From NCBI GenBank assembly GCA_030704615.1, contig CM060734.1, positions 15,748,001 to 15,812,000 of the forward strand: a stretch of 64,000 bases of DNA, written 5' to 3'. A program made the translations under genes and the position numbers. The DNA comes from Takakia lepidozioides. Taxonomy: Eukaryota > Streptophyta > Takakiopsida > Takakiales > Takakiaceae. The notes under the pieces were generated by a model, which made no database searches, was not told the DNA's origin, and saw nothing but the letters and a program-made list of their open reading frames with translations. Below are positions 1 to 12,186 of the stretch, in pieces (position 1 is the stretch's first letter; each line of letters starts with the position of its first letter).

Positions 1-3000
1 TAACGACAAATCAGCCTCATAACAAGGCATTATCAACCATTCTTCATTCACAAGTCAGATTTATGACAAATCCCAGACTTCAAAGTCAATGAAGTCTCTG
101 GGTGGGGGGGGGGTGGGAAAAATTAGAGACTCGATTACCACTGTTCATAGTAGGAAACCATTGTTCACATGCTAAAAAGTGCCATTCAATGACATGCCTG
201 TCATTAGTCCTAGTTTTTGGGTCAGCTTACATACCAAGGCATAACCAACCATCCTCATTTTTGTTGGCCCAAAAAACTATATAGTTTGGGTTTTCTTTGT
301 ATCATTGGAACCTAGCCCATATTTTGGGTACCACATTTGTACAAAACCAATGGGGTAGGTTTTGGGCATGAAATTTTCTGCCATGGCACTGTGTCCATTG
401 GCATTTTGACACAAACGAAGGTACATCAACACATACCTCAAAATGTAGAGTTTTTACCTTTAGGTTTATATATAAACTCTGGTGACCGGAAGAAGAGGCC
501 AGTGAAGGACCCGCAATTCCCGGCTGTCAGCAAAGTAACAATCAGGAAAGAATCTTATATCAAACTTTAGTGTTTACCCACCACCTTGTTTTGGGTAAAA
601 CAGTGGACAAAACCAGGGGGCAGGTATTGGGACTTAGGTAATGAAGTCTGGCAAGGGGTTTACCACCTGGTATTCAGACAAAACATCTACCAGCAGCATA
701 TCAGAATTGGGTATTTTTTATGGTGCTATAAAGAGCAAAGCCATACAAGAGAAACATAGAAACATTTGAGCCAAAGAAAAGGAACTCATTCGTATCATAA
801 GGTATCTAAATCTGACATAAGGCATCGGCTACATGGGACCGGGCAAACAAGAGTAATGTGCACTGACCGGATCATGTATGAGGTGTACACGTCTACCTCC
901 AGCAGGCTGTCGTACCAAGGCCTAGCTCCAAATTCAGCATTCAGAAAGCCCTATAGATGTTCTATGCTTATCTCAGGTACCTTCAAGGATGCCTTACTCT
1001 CCATGCCCAATTAGCCAACATATTTTTGCTGGAGAAGATCTTACCTTATGAAGGACTTGCTTGCTCCACACCATGGTCTGGCGGTAGAGGAGGCTGATAT
1101 CTCATGGCTTTGGGCCTTCCCATTGCCTGTGGTTCATCACTTCAATCAGGAACATATTTGATAACCTTTTGTCATGCTCAGACCAAGGTGTTAGTAAATC
1201 AAAACATAAAACTGAAAACAGAAGGGAGATTGGTTGATGATGTGTACAAGACCACCAAGTACACCGGTCTAAATCAGAGAGGGAAGATACTTATGTCTTG
1301 TCGAGACATGGACAAAGACCTGACAAGGTCATTGTAAAATTAACGACAAATCAGCCTCAATACAAGGCATTATCAACCATTCTTCATTCACAAGTCAGAT
1401 TTATGACAAATCCCAGACTTCAAAGTCATGAGTCTCTGGGTGGGGGGGTGGGAAAATTAGAGACTCGATTACCACTGTTCATAGTAGGAACCATTGTTCA
1501 GCATGCTAAAAAGTGCCATTCATGACATGCCATGTCATTCAGTCTGTATTTTTTGGTCAGCTTACATACCAAGGCATAACCAACCATCCTCATTTATTGT
1601 GGCCCAAAACTAGTATAGTTTTTGGGTTTTGTATCATTGGACCTAGCCCATATTTTTTGGGTACCACATGTGTACAAAACCAATGGGGTTAGGTTTTAGG
1701 CAATGAATTTTTTTTCTGCCTTGGCATGTTCCAAGTTGGCAAGTTGTGACACAAACGAAGGTACATCAACACATACATCAAAATGTAGAGTTTTACCTTT
1801 TAGTTATATATAAGCTCTGGTGACCGGAAGAAGAGGCCAGTGAAGGAACCCTCAATTCCCGAGGTCATAAAGTAACAATCAGGAAAGAATCTTATATCAA
1901 ACTTTTAGTGTTACCCACCCCTTGTTTTGGGTAAAAATGTACAAAACCAAAGGGGGCAGGTATTGGGACTTAGGTAATGAAGTCTGGCAGGGGTTTACCA
2001 CCTGGTATTCAGACAAAACATCTACCAGCAGCATATCAGAATTGGGTATTTTTTATGGTGCTATAAAGAGCAAAGCCATAACCAGGAGAAACATAGAAAC
2101 ATTTGAGCCAAAGAAAAAGGAACTCATTCGTATCATAAGGTATCTAAATCTGACATAAGGCATCGGCTACATGGGACCGGCAAACAAGAGTAATGTGCAC
2201 TGACCGGATCATGTATGAGGTACACACGTCTACTCCAGCAGGCTGTCGTACCAAGGCCTAGCTCCAAATTTCAGCATTCAGAAGCCCTATAGATGTTCTA
2301 TGCTTATCTCAGGTACCTTCAAGGATGCCTTACTCTCCATGCCCAATTAGCCAACATATTTTTTGCTGGAGAAGATCTTACCTTATGAAGGACTTGCTTG
2401 CTCCACACCATGGTCATGGCGGTAGAGGAGGCTGATATCTCATGGCTTTGGCCTTCCCATTGCCTTGGGTTCATCACTTCAATCAGGAACATATTTGATA
2501 ACCTTTTGTCATGCTCAGACCAAGGTGTTTAAATCAAACATAAAACTGAAAACAGAAGGGAGATTGGTTGATGATGTGTACAAGAACCACCAAGTACACC
2601 CGGTCTAAAATCAGAGAGGGAAGATACTTATGTCTTGTCGAGACATGGACAAGACCTGACAAGGTCATTGTAAAATTAACGACAAATCAGCCTCATAACA
2701 AGGCATTATCAACCATTCTTCATTCACAAGTCAGATTTATGACAAATCCCAGACTTCAAAGTCAATGAAGTCTCTGGGTGGGGGGGGGTGGGAAAATTAG
2801 AGACTCGATTACCACTGTTCATAGTAGGAAACCATTGTTCAGCATGCTAAAAAGTGCCATTCATGACATGCCATGTCATTCAGTCTGTATTTTTTGGTCA
2901 GCTTACATACCAAGGCATAACCAACCATCCTCATTTATTGTTGGCCCAAAAACTAGTATAGTTTTTGGGTTCTTTGTATCATTGGACCTAGCCCATATTT

Positions 3001-6000
3001 TTGGGTACCACATGTGTACAAAACCAATGGGGGTAGGTTTAGGCAATGAATTTTTCTGCCATTGGCATGTTCCAAGTTGGCAAGTTGTGACACAAACGAA
3101 GGTACATCAACACATACATCAAAATGTAGAGTTTTACCTTTTAGTTTTATATAAGCTCTGGTGACCGGAAGAAGAGGCCAGTGAAGGAACCCTCAATTCC
3201 CGAGGTCATAAAGTAACAATCAGGAAAGAATCTTATATCAAACTTTTAGTGTTTACCCACCCTTGTTTTGGGTAAAACATGTGTACAAACCAAAGGGGGC
3301 AGGTATTGGGACTTAGGTAATGAAGTCTGCAGGGGTTTACCACCTGGTATTCAGACAAAACATCTACCAGCAGCATATCAGAATTGGGTATTTTTTATGG
3401 TGCTATAAAGAGCAAAGCCATAACCAGGAGAAACATAGAAACATTTGAGCCAAAGAAAAGGAACTCATTCGTATCATAAGGTATCTAAATCTGACATAAG
3501 GCATCGGCTACATGGGACCGGCAAACAAGAGTAATGTGCACTGACCGGATCATGTATGAGGTGTACACCTCTACTCCAGCAGGCTGTCGTACCAAGGCCT
3601 AGCTCCAAATTTCAGCATTCAGAAGCCCTATAGATGTTCTATGCTTATCTCAGGTACCTTCAAGGATGCCTTACTCTCCATGCCCAATTAGCCAACATAT
3701 TTTTGCTGGAGAAGATCTTACCTTATGAAGGACTTGCTGCTCCACACCATGGTCATGGCGGTAGAGGAGGCTGATATCTCATGGCTTTGGCCTTCCCATT
3801 GCCTTGGGTTCATCACTTCAATCAGGAACATATTTGATAACCTTTTTGTCATGCTCAGACCAAGGTGTTAGTAAATCAAACATAAAACTGAAAACAGAAG
3901 GAGATTGGTTGATGATGTGTACAAGAACCACCAAGTACACACGGTCTAAATCAGAGAGGGAAGATACTTATGTCTTGTCGAGACATGGACAAAGACCTGA
4001 CAAGGTCATTGTAAAATTAACGACAAATCAGCCTCATAACAAGGCATTATCACCATTCTTCATTCACAAGTCAGATTTATGACAAATCCCAGACTTCAAA
4101 GTCAATGAAGTCTCTGGGTGGGGGGGGGTGGGAAAAATTAGAGACTCGATTACCACTGTTCATAGTAGGAACCATTGTTCAGCATGCTAAAAAGTGCCAT
4201 TCATGACATGCAATGTCATTCAGTCTGTATTTTTTGGTCAGCTTACATACCAAGGCATAACCAACCATCCTCATTTATTGTTGGCCCAAAACTAGTATAG
4301 TTTGGGGTCTTGTATCATTGGACCTAGCCCATTTTTTTGGGTACCACATGTGTAAAAACCAATGGGGGTAGGTTTAGGCAATGAATTTTTCTGCATTGGC
4401 ATGTTCCAAGTTGGCAAGTTGTGACACAAACGGACATCACACATACATCAAATGTAGAGTTTTACCTTTTAGTTTATATATAAGCTCTGGTGACCGGAAG
4501 AAGAGGCCATGAAGGAACCCTCAATTCCCGAGGTCATAAAGTACAATCAGGAAAGAATCTTATATCAAACTTTTAGTGTTTACCCACCCCTTGTTTTGGG
4601 TAAACATGTGTACAAAACCAAAGGGGGCAGGTATTGGGGACTTAGGTAATGAAGTCTGGCAGGGGTTTACCACCTGGTATTCAGACAAAACATCTACCAG
4701 CAGCATATCAGAATGGGGTATTTTTTATGGTGCTATAAAGAGCAAAGCCATAAACCAGGAGACAATAGAAACATTGAGCCAAAGAAAAGGAACTCATTCG
4801 TATCATAAGGTATCTAATCTGACATAAGCATCGGCTACATGGGACGGCAAACAAGAGTAATGTGCACTGACCGGATCATGTATGAGGTGTACACGTCTAC
4901 TCCAGCAGGCTGTCGTACCAAGGCTAGCTCCAAATTCAGCATTCAGAAGCCCTATATGTTCTATGCTTATCTCAGGTACCTTCAAGGATGCCTTACTCTC
5001 CATGCCCATTAGCCAACATATTTTTGCTGGAGAAGATCTTACCTTATGAAGGACTTGCTTGCTCCACACCACCATGGTCTGGCGGTAGAGGAGGCTGATA
5101 TCTCATGGCTTTGGCCTTCCCATTGCCTTGGGTTCATCACTTCAATCAGGAACATATTGATAACCTTTTGTCATGCTCAGACCAAGGTGTGTAGTAAATC
5201 AAACATAAAACTGAAAACAGAAGGAGATTGGTTGATGATGTGTACAAGAACCACCAAGTACACCGGTCTAAATCAGAGAGGGAAGATACTTATGTCTTGT
5301 CGAGACATGGACAAAGACCTGACAAGGTCATTGTAAAATTAACGACAAATCAGCCTCATAACAAGGCATTATCAACCATTCTTCATTCACAAGTCAGATT
5401 TATGACAAATCCCAGACTTCAAAGTCAATGAAGTCTCTGGGTGGGGGGGGTGGGAAAAATTAGAGACTCGATTACCACTGTTCATAGTAGGAAACCATTG
5501 TTCAGCATGCTAAAAAGTGCCATTTCATGACATGCCATGTCATTCAGTCTGTATTTTTTGGTCAGCTTACATACCAAGGCATAACCAACCATCCTCATTT
5601 ATTGTTGGCCCAAAAACTAGTATAGTTTTGGGTTCTTTGTATCATTGGACTAGCCCATATTTTTTGGGTACCACATGTTACAAAACCAATGGGGGTAGGT
5701 TTAGGCAATGAATTTTTCTGCATTGGCATGTTCCAAGTTGGCAAGTTGTGACACAAACGAAGGTACATCAACACATACATCAAAATGTAGAGTTTTACCT
5801 TTTAGTTTATATATAAGCTCTGGTGACCGGAAGAAGAGGCCAGTGAAGGAACCCTCAATTCCCGAGGTCATAAAGTAACAATCAGGAAAGAATCTTATAT
5901 CAAACTTTTAGTGTTTACCCACCCCTTGTTTTGGGTAAAACATGTGTACAAAACCAAGGGGGCAGGTATTGGGGACTTAGGTAATGAAGTCTGGCAGGGG

Positions 6001-6247
6001 TTTACCACCTGGTATTCAGACAAAACATCTACCAGCAGCATATCAGAATTGGGTATTTTTTATGGTGCTATAAAGAGCAAAGCCATAAACCAGGAGAAAA
6101 CATAGAAACATTTGGCCAAAGAAAAGGAACTCATTCGTATCATAAGGTATCTAAATCTGACATAAGGCATCGGCTACATGGGACCGGCAAACAAGAGTAA
6201 TGTGCACTGACCGGATCATGTATGAGGTGTACACGTCTACTCCAGCA
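1..6247. repeat. Tandem array of ~1.34 kb satellite units
   Basis: The same unit recurs head to tail. The landmark TAACGACAAATCAGCCTCA starts at 1, 1341, 2677, 4018 and 5340, giving periods of about 1322-1341 bp. The fifth copy stops near 6247, after the motif ACACGTCTACTCCAGCAGG, where unrelated sequence begins. Each unit has a poly-G run of variable length (for example near 101-115 and 1440-1447), a TATA-like GTGCTATAAAG and the motif TGACCGGATCATGTATGAGG. Copies differ mainly by single-base indels in homopolymers, and no reading frame longer than about 130 codons is preserved from copy to copy. I read it as non-coding macrosatellite DNA. The array may extend left of the window. Confidence 0.95.
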
Positions 6248-6330
6248 GGATTGGGTGCATGTTTATTTCTATGGTTCCTTTGTAACCAGAAGTAAAAGCT
6301 ACAAAGAAGAGGGAGGTCATTTATGTGATG

Positions 6331-6425
6331 GGGTCTGGTATGCACTCCCTTACGGGGTGAGTGCATACCACACTCATCCATAAGGAGCTGCCATCCAGGG
6401 GATGGTTGGTGGGTTCCATCTCTCT
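6331..6425 (+). repeat. Left terminal inverted repeat of TE2
   Basis: Matches the reverse complement of about 10926-11007 with a few mismatches and indels. It contains a self-complementary hairpin arm pair, TATGCACTC and GAGTGCATA, around TTACGGGG. A pyrimidine-rich CTCTCTCCC tract follows to about 6446. Confidence 0.7.
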
Positions 6426-6594
6426 CCCTCTCTCTCCCTCCCTCCATGGATCTGGCTGGTTCTCTTAAAACTTGATAGTTTAGACCGGTGGTATGTTTAC
6501 GTACCCCTAATTAACCTTCTTGGAATTTGGTTAATTTCGGTTATTTACATTACCCGGATTTTTGGTATAAGGTCGGGATCCTAATGGAGCCATC

Positions 6595-6800
6595 ATATTA
6601 TTTAAATTTTTCATCCATAAATGGATGTCATCCTCAGAGGATGACACGGATGAAAAATCGATAGACAATTTCATCCAACGCGATGAAATCACGATAGATT
6701 TCATCCTGCGCGGTAGAGTTCATCCCGTGTGATGGATTTTCATCCCGAATGGATGAAATCGTGAGAAATCACGTGGATGAAATTGCGGGAAATCGCGCTT
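6595..6800. repeat. Subterminal cluster of GATGAAAT/ATTTCATC palindromes
   Basis: Short inverted boxes such as GGATGAAAT and ATTTCATCC recur about every 25-40 bp. A matching cluster lies at 10600-10810 near the other end of TE2, and its inverted duplicate at about 32270-32500. The arrangement resembles subterminal transposase-binding repeats; that function is inferred. Confidence 0.6.
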
Positions 6801-8050
6801 CATCTCTTCCCTGCCCTAACCCTCTGCACGACGATCGTGCTTAAGGGATGGCTGGAGCTGAGAGATGGTGCGGGGGGCGCATGGACCTCGATTCAGGCGC
6901 CCTTGAATGCCATGGAGCTGCGCCATTAAGGCATTTAGGTGTTCTGGCAAGATTCAGTACCTTCTTCCCCTCTCGGGTGCGCAATGGCGGCAGTACCTGC
7001 AATTTCCCTGTGGCGGTTGTCTCTAATGCTTGGCGGGCGATCTACCTGTGTTGTGGTTGCTTGCTGTGACCTTCATTGATCATTAAGGTACAAGCGGCAA
7101 TCTTAAGGCCTCGGGGAAGTGTCTGAACTCTTTAAGTTTGGGCGATTCACTTTCTTTGTGCATGCTTTGTACATTTTGTTGTGCATTCTTGTTTGTTGGT
7201 CTTGAGAGCTATGGCGCAGGCCTCTCTTCCACAAGCCATCAAGGTATTGGCTTGCATATGCTCTGTTTCCTTTCTGCCCCTGCTTTGTATTGCATGTTGT
7301 ACAGCGATAACAAGCGTGAGACCTGCGATTCACCTGGGGTTCCATCGTCTCTAACTTAACTGTTTCTGATTGCATGTGATGGGACCAGGTGAGGGTCCTC
7401 ACTCAACATGGATTTTAAAGCTTGAAGTAGATTGGAATCGAGTTGAAGAAGCGACGCCATCTGTATCTTTGGGGGAGAACAATCCTTTCTTCCTCTTTCC
7501 TTTGATCTTGATGGCTCCTATGTTTAACCTAGTATGGTGGACAATCAATCATTACGGCGACTATCTCTTGTTCCCTATGGCATAGTGACAATGGAGCAAT
7601 GATATGACAAGCTGCTGGCTTTAAAGAGATCTGGTAACATGCTACAATGTAGGGCAGACCTGTTTTCATGACCAGACAGTGTCCTTGAATGTACAAGCAT
7701 TGGAAAGCAGGTCGACACCTTTCACAGCACAGAGCTCGTGCTTCAGGGATCCTTGATGATGCGCCGTGTAAATCTGCTCCCCAACTGCTGCATGGTACCC
7801 GTGATGGCTGGCTCTTGGGATGCGCATTGGCGGTTATGCAGATTCTTCTCTGGCAGGTGACAAAACGATGATTGCTTTGCTCAGACCCTCGTGGTTCTTT
7901 TTAATTGCAGCGTTACTCCTCGTTGGGAAGTACTCTACTCCTATTTATCTACAGATTACATATGGCTCTTTCACTTTGTATGAGTTCTTCTCTATCTGTG
8001 AACCCTTCTACTATGATTGTGTTATGTTGGAGACGATCTGTTGGACGCCA
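6801..8050. other. Interior of TE2 with no recognisable gene
   Basis: Only short open frames (60-99 codons) without family features are present. Pyrimidine tracts followed by AG and GT-rich stretches are scattered through it, but I could not assemble an exon chain. No RNA gene is seen. Confidence 0.5.
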
Positions 8051-8051
8051 T

Positions 8052-8352
8052 GGCCTCTGCTTCCCAAGTCAAGAGAAAATTATATGGACAAAACATTCAT
8101 ATAGCTGGGCACGCAAGAGTTCATAAATTACAGGTGTTCTTCAACCAATGCCAGTAAATTACTGCACATTTTTCCACCATATCAGCCAACTTTATGGTTA
8201 GAACCGTTTTTCCAAAGGTATGAATAAGAACTTGTGTTCTTCAGCCAGTGGCAGTAGTCTACTGCCCGTGATTCACAACATGAACATGTGAATAAAAACA
8301 TTGGCAGCAATCTGCTGCCCATCTTTTTCACCATATCAGCCAGCTTTATGGT
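8052..8352 (+). repeat. ~300 bp direct repeat, copy 1
   Basis: Nearly identical to 11263-11555 in the same orientation, starting at TCTGCTTCCCAAGTCAAGAG. The second copy lies outside the TE2 right end and is joined directly to a fragment of the large transposon. It does not have LTR-like ends (see rejected items). Confidence 0.85.
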
Positions 8353-8417
8353 TTTAAAACCAGATTTCCTTAAGGTATGAAAAAGGACATATCACGTTAC
8401 ACCTGGGCATTTTTTTA

Positions 8418-9060
8418 GTGGTGCTATAAAGAGCAAACCCACATCCAAGAGAAGTATTAAAGCCCACGAGTAGGGAAGGCTTTTCATCATAAGGGATCTG
8501 ATGCTGACATAAGGCATCAACTACAAGTTACCAGTTAACAGGAGTAATGTGCATTGACCGGATCATGTAGAAGGTGTACACACATACTCTAACAGGCTGT
8601 TTTACCCGGGCCTAGCTCATAATATCAGTATGCAAGAAACCCTTAGATGTTCTTCAAGTAATATCAGCAATGCCTTTCTCTCGTTGTCCAATCCGCCAAC
8701 AATTTTTTTTCGAGAGGGATCATCATACCTTATGAGGGATTGTTGCTCCACACTATTGTTGTGGAGGTATAGGGGGCTGATACCCATGGCTTTCCATTAA
8801 AGGTGTTAGTACATCATAGTAAGAAAACTGGAAAATGGCAGGTGAGAGAGAGAGAGAGAGTGTACAGAAACCACTGAGTACACTGGTCAAGAATAGAGAG
8901 GGAAGATACTATGTCTTGTCGGGACATGGAGAAGACCAAACAAGGTCTTTGTCAAATCAACGACAAATCAGCCTCATAACAAGGCACTATCTAACTTCAC
9001 CTTCCATAGGCAGTATCTTACCTGTTAAAAACTCGTGTCATCTTCCTGAAAACACATGAA
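8418..9060 (+). repeat. Diverged monomer of the 1.34 kb satellite
   Basis: It shares ordered motifs with the left-hand satellite: GTGCTATAAAGAGCAAA, CTGACATAAGGCATC, TGACCGGATCATGTA, then CAACGACAAATCAGCCTCA. It carries many substitutions and deletions and a GA microsatellite at about 8843-8860. It appears as a single unit rather than an array, so it looks like an old relic or a progenitor. Confidence 0.8.
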
Positions 9061-9814
9061 AAAAAAAATTAGGGTGGGAGGGTGGGATTTCCAAGACAAC
9101 CATCGCCCTAGATTCAGATGTCATTCATCATTGAAGGAGTCTTGTTTTTCTTATAAAACAATCGGGACAAACACCACCTTTGGTACATACCAGATCAACA
9201 TAAACACTCGAGCCTTTGAGAATGAGTTGCAGGTGTTGCAATTCCAAGAGCCCAGCCTGATAATGTAGACCAGCCAGCATGCTATGTCTATGTTCCATGA
9301 ATGCACAAAGGTCTGGATCTGGTTTTCCAATCATCGATCTCCAAAACTCAATCAGAGTGGAGTGCTACAATGAGCATAATCAGAACTTTATAGACAACAC
9401 CAGCTCAAAGGGTATTCCAAAAGGCTAGTTTGATAAGTTAAACCAGCCCCTATGTATTTTGAAAAAGCCCAACAAGACCACTGCTTGGTATTCTTCCAAG
9501 TCAAGTACAGCTTGGTACTTTCCAGTTAATAGTAAAACTGAACCTGTTTCAAATTTCAAAGGATGGTTCGCAACCTTAAAACAGGTGTTATGTAATCTGA
9601 AAAGCCCATCACGCCAGCTGCTTGGTAATCTCCAAGTTAGAACAGTGTAACCAGGGCTGTTTTAAATTTAGAACTCTGACCTCAATGTTCAAAAAGTATC
9701 GCTTGGTACTTACCGTGTTAAATCAGCATAAGAAGGCCTATCTCAAGCATCATTGGATAGCCTTATAAGGTCTGGAGATGGTACTCCAGCACCATATAAT
9801 CAAATGCACCCGAA

Positions 9815-9930
9815 GCTCAGACTGGTATCATGCCAGAAAACTGATTTACAATCAGGTTGAAAACCCCACTAATATGGTGCCAAAGTTCAGACTGGTATCA
9901 TACCAGAAAACTGACTTATAATCAGGTTAC
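9815..9930 (+). repeat. Short tandem duplication of ~63 bp
   Basis: Two adjacent copies of a block starting CAGACTGGTATCAT and continuing CCAGAAAACTGA, then AATCAGGTT. The same pair occurs inverted in the right arm at about 33165-33275. Confidence 0.75.
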
Positions 9931-10599
9931 AACCCATAAAAACCAAAAAGGATTAAGGTTGAGAGGCCGAATCGTATCAGATGCCCCACTGAAGCAGTAT
10001 GTAGCGTCAATCGTCACCATCGCCAAGTCCTTTGATCATCTGCAAACTGAAAAAATACACATCCAGTGAAGACCCTCACCTGTGCCCGTCCCAAAAACCA
10101 CCACATCAAGATGTGTGTCAGTGAGGATGCACGAGGCGAGTAGCAGGTCTTCACAGTTGCTATCCATGTCCAACATGCATTCTACAGTGAGCAAATTGAT
10201 CAAAAGTAAAACATAGATGCGACACCACAAGAACTTTAATCGTTTGTGGAGTGGGACGCTGCGGCATTCAACACCTGAATCTCAAGAGATCACACAGCAG
10301 AATGCAACAAATTGGGATACTTGAGGACAAATTGCATATTTTACAAAGTGCATGATACTTCCCCCATCACCTTATGAGCGCCGCTGCTTCACAAATAAGA
10401 AAGATTGCAGGCAACACAGCAGTAGGTCATTTGCCAGTGCGGAAATGGAAGAGTCTGCCGCCATCGCGCAAGAAAAAACAAATTCATGCGCATCGTGATG
10501 CTGGAGCACTCAGCTCAGCTCAGCCGCCATCGCCATCCTCCAGAGAAAACAAGCACGAGTATCGTGCCGTGCTTAGGGCAGAGAGGCGGTTAGCAAACC

Positions 10600-10810
10600 A
10601 TCCCGCGATTTCATCCACTGGGATGAAATTTTGCACTTCATTAGAGTTACATCCTCTTAGGTTTACATCCGTCAGGGTAACATCCAGGATGGATGTAATC
10701 CGTCATGGATGAAAAATTGCAGGCTACATCCTTAGTGGTAAGGCTCGAGACAATAATTCATCCAGTTAGGGATTATACCTGGCATATTTTTCATCCGGTA
10801 TGGATGAAAT
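10600..10810. repeat. Right subterminal palindrome cluster of TE2
   Basis: Repeated TTTCATCC, GGATGAAAT and GGATGTAA boxes mirror the cluster at 6595-6800. They lie just inside the right terminal repeat. Confidence 0.6.
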
Positions 10811-10925
10811 TCAAAACATATTCCATTAGGGATTATAAAGAAGGTATTTCCAAACCAGGTAGGCTTAGGAAAATAATTTGTTAATCCCAAACAGATAATT
10901 GGAGAGAGGGAGAGAGGGGGCGCCC

Positions 10926-11007
10926 ACCATCCAACCCCTGGCATGGCAGTCCCTTATGGAGTGAGTGTGGTATGCACTCACCCCGTAAGGGAGTGCATAC
11001 CGGACCC
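10926..11007 (-). repeat. Right terminal inverted repeat of TE2
   Basis: Reverse complement of the left end at 6331-6425, including the GAGTGCATACC hairpin. A second, inverted copy of this end lies at about 32096-32180 in the other arm. Confidence 0.7.
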
Positions 11008-11262
11008 ATTCTCATAAGGCTCTCCCTCTACAATGTAGTTCTGTCCTTGGACTTGAATACCAAAAAGATAAAAGGTCTACATTCTCTCTGCCCTCAGATC
11101 ACGAGTGAACATTGGCATAGCATAAATCAAACTTGGGCAAGAATATAGAGTCATGCGTTTTCCGTCTTACCTCTTATCTTGTCAACAAGCTCTTGTAAAG
11201 AAGTAGAGACCAAGGAAGAATCTCCGTGCGATGTAGTTTTATCTTTGGTTAAGAAGCTACAG

Positions 11263-11555
11263 TCTCTGCTTCCCAAGTCAAGAGAAAATTATATGGACAA
11301 AACATTCATATAGCTGGGCACGCAAGAGTTCATAAATTACAGGTGTTCTTCAACTGATGCCAGTAAATTACTGCACATTTTTCCACCATATCAGCCAACT
11401 TTATGGTTAGAACCTTTTTTCCAAAGGTATGAATAAGAACTTGTGTTCTTCAGCCAGTGGCAGTAGTCTACTGCCCGTGATTCACAACATGAACATGTGA
11501 ATAAAAACATTGGCAGCAATCTGCTGCCCATCTTTTTCACCATATCAACCAGCTT
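11263..11555 (+). repeat. ~300 bp direct repeat, copy 2
   Basis: Same sequence as 8052-8352. Its right edge changes within AGCTTTAATTGCAG into the right-end sequence of the large transposon family. The shared TTGCA at the junction suggests joining at microhomology. Confidence 0.85.
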
Positions 11556-12004
11556 TAATTGCAGTTTTGACAGTTGTGCTCATGATATTTCGTCTTCCGC
11601 TCATGCCAATTCCCAGTGACATGTGCAAATTTTGCGCCGAATTTCACGGTAATAGGGTCCGTAACCTGAAAAAACGACGACGTATTTCGTGGTAATAGGT
11701 CTCTCTGGCGAAAAATGGTGCCGAATTCCGCGGCTATAGGTCCCCTCATGACAGGTAATTCGGCGCCATTTTTCCAGTGCATGTTCGGACTTAGCCAGTT
11801 TTCGGCGCAAAATAGGGAAATTCGGCTCCATTTTTCCAGACACTATACCAGTGTATGTTGGGACTTGGCCAGTTTTCGGCCCAAAAAAAAGAGATTCGGC
11901 GCCATTTTTCCAGACACGGTACCAGTGCATGTTGGGACTTAGCCAGTTTTCGGCCCAAAAAAGAGAAATTCGGCGCCATTTTCCCAGACACAGGTACCAG
12001 TGCA
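11556..12004 (-). mobile_element. Right-end fragment of the large transposon family (X)
   Basis: Matches the inner right-end sequence of copy D (about 61035-61395): GACAGTTGTGCTCATGATAT, then repeated units of GGCGCC boxes alternating with GGGACTTAGCCAGTTTTCGG. The terminal inverted repeat itself is missing. Copy A begins directly after ...ACCAGTGCA at 12004, so A's left end appears to be inserted into this older fragment. Confidence 0.8.
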
Positions 12005-12080
12005 GGGGGCTGCTATTTCATGAGCGGCATGAGCATGAGCGGCATGAGCATGAGCGGCATGAGCATGAGCGGAAAAAAAA
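12005..12080 (+). repeat. Left terminal repeat of copy A with ATGAGC microrepeats
   Basis: Begins GGGGGCTGCTATTTCATGAG, then alternating GGCATGAGC and ATGAGC units, then a poly-A run and ATGAGCAGACC. The number of microrepeats is higher here than in copies B and C. The first 20 bases pair with the right end, which begins GAGGTTTGCTATTTCATGAG. Confidence 0.85.
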
Positions 12081-12186
12081 AAAGCATGAGCAGACCATTG
12101 TGAGTCCACGGAAATGGGGTTAGTAGGCACGGAAATAGGGTCATGTGAAGTTGGAATGTGGCACCAGTGGACTTGAAATGCAACAT

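Larger units (their letters stand above)
6331..11007. mobile_element. Candidate non-autonomous DNA transposon (TE2)
   Basis: A 4.7 kb segment is bounded by inverted repeats of about 80-95 bp. The left end reads GGGTCTGGTATGCACTCCCT. The reverse complement of the right end reads GGGTCCGGTATGCACTCCCT. Just inside each end is an internal hairpin (GGTATGCACTC...GAGTGCATACC), then a GGGGWTGGWTGGTGGG block, then a CT-rich tract. Both ends also carry clusters of GATGAAAT-type palindromes. No transposase or other convincing coding sequence is seen inside. No clear target-site duplication is visible (left flank ATGTGATG, right flank ATTCTCAT), so the exact ends are tentative. Confidence 0.6.
8954..11225 (+). 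repeat. Left arm of a 2.2 kb inverted duplication
   Basis: The arm is the reverse complement of 31896-34137 at high identity. It includes the TE2 right end and about 220 bp beyond it. The homology stops near AAATCAACGACAAATCAGCC on the left and at AGAAGTAGA on the right, where the other arm abuts transposon A. A third copy of part of this sequence is at 48382-48958. Confidence 0.9.

Noticed and set aside
2778-3164. 128-codon frame in the satellite as a gene
   Set aside because: It is not preserved in the other four units, where single-base indels shift it.
8843-8860. GA microsatellite as a regulatory element
   Set aside because: A simple repeat within a degraded satellite monomer, with no gene nearby.
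8052-11555. Direct repeats 8052-8352 and 11263-11555 as LTRs of a retrotransposon
   Set aside because: No TG...CA ends, primer-binding site, polypurine tract or gag/pol coding between them; the interval instead contains the TE2 right end.
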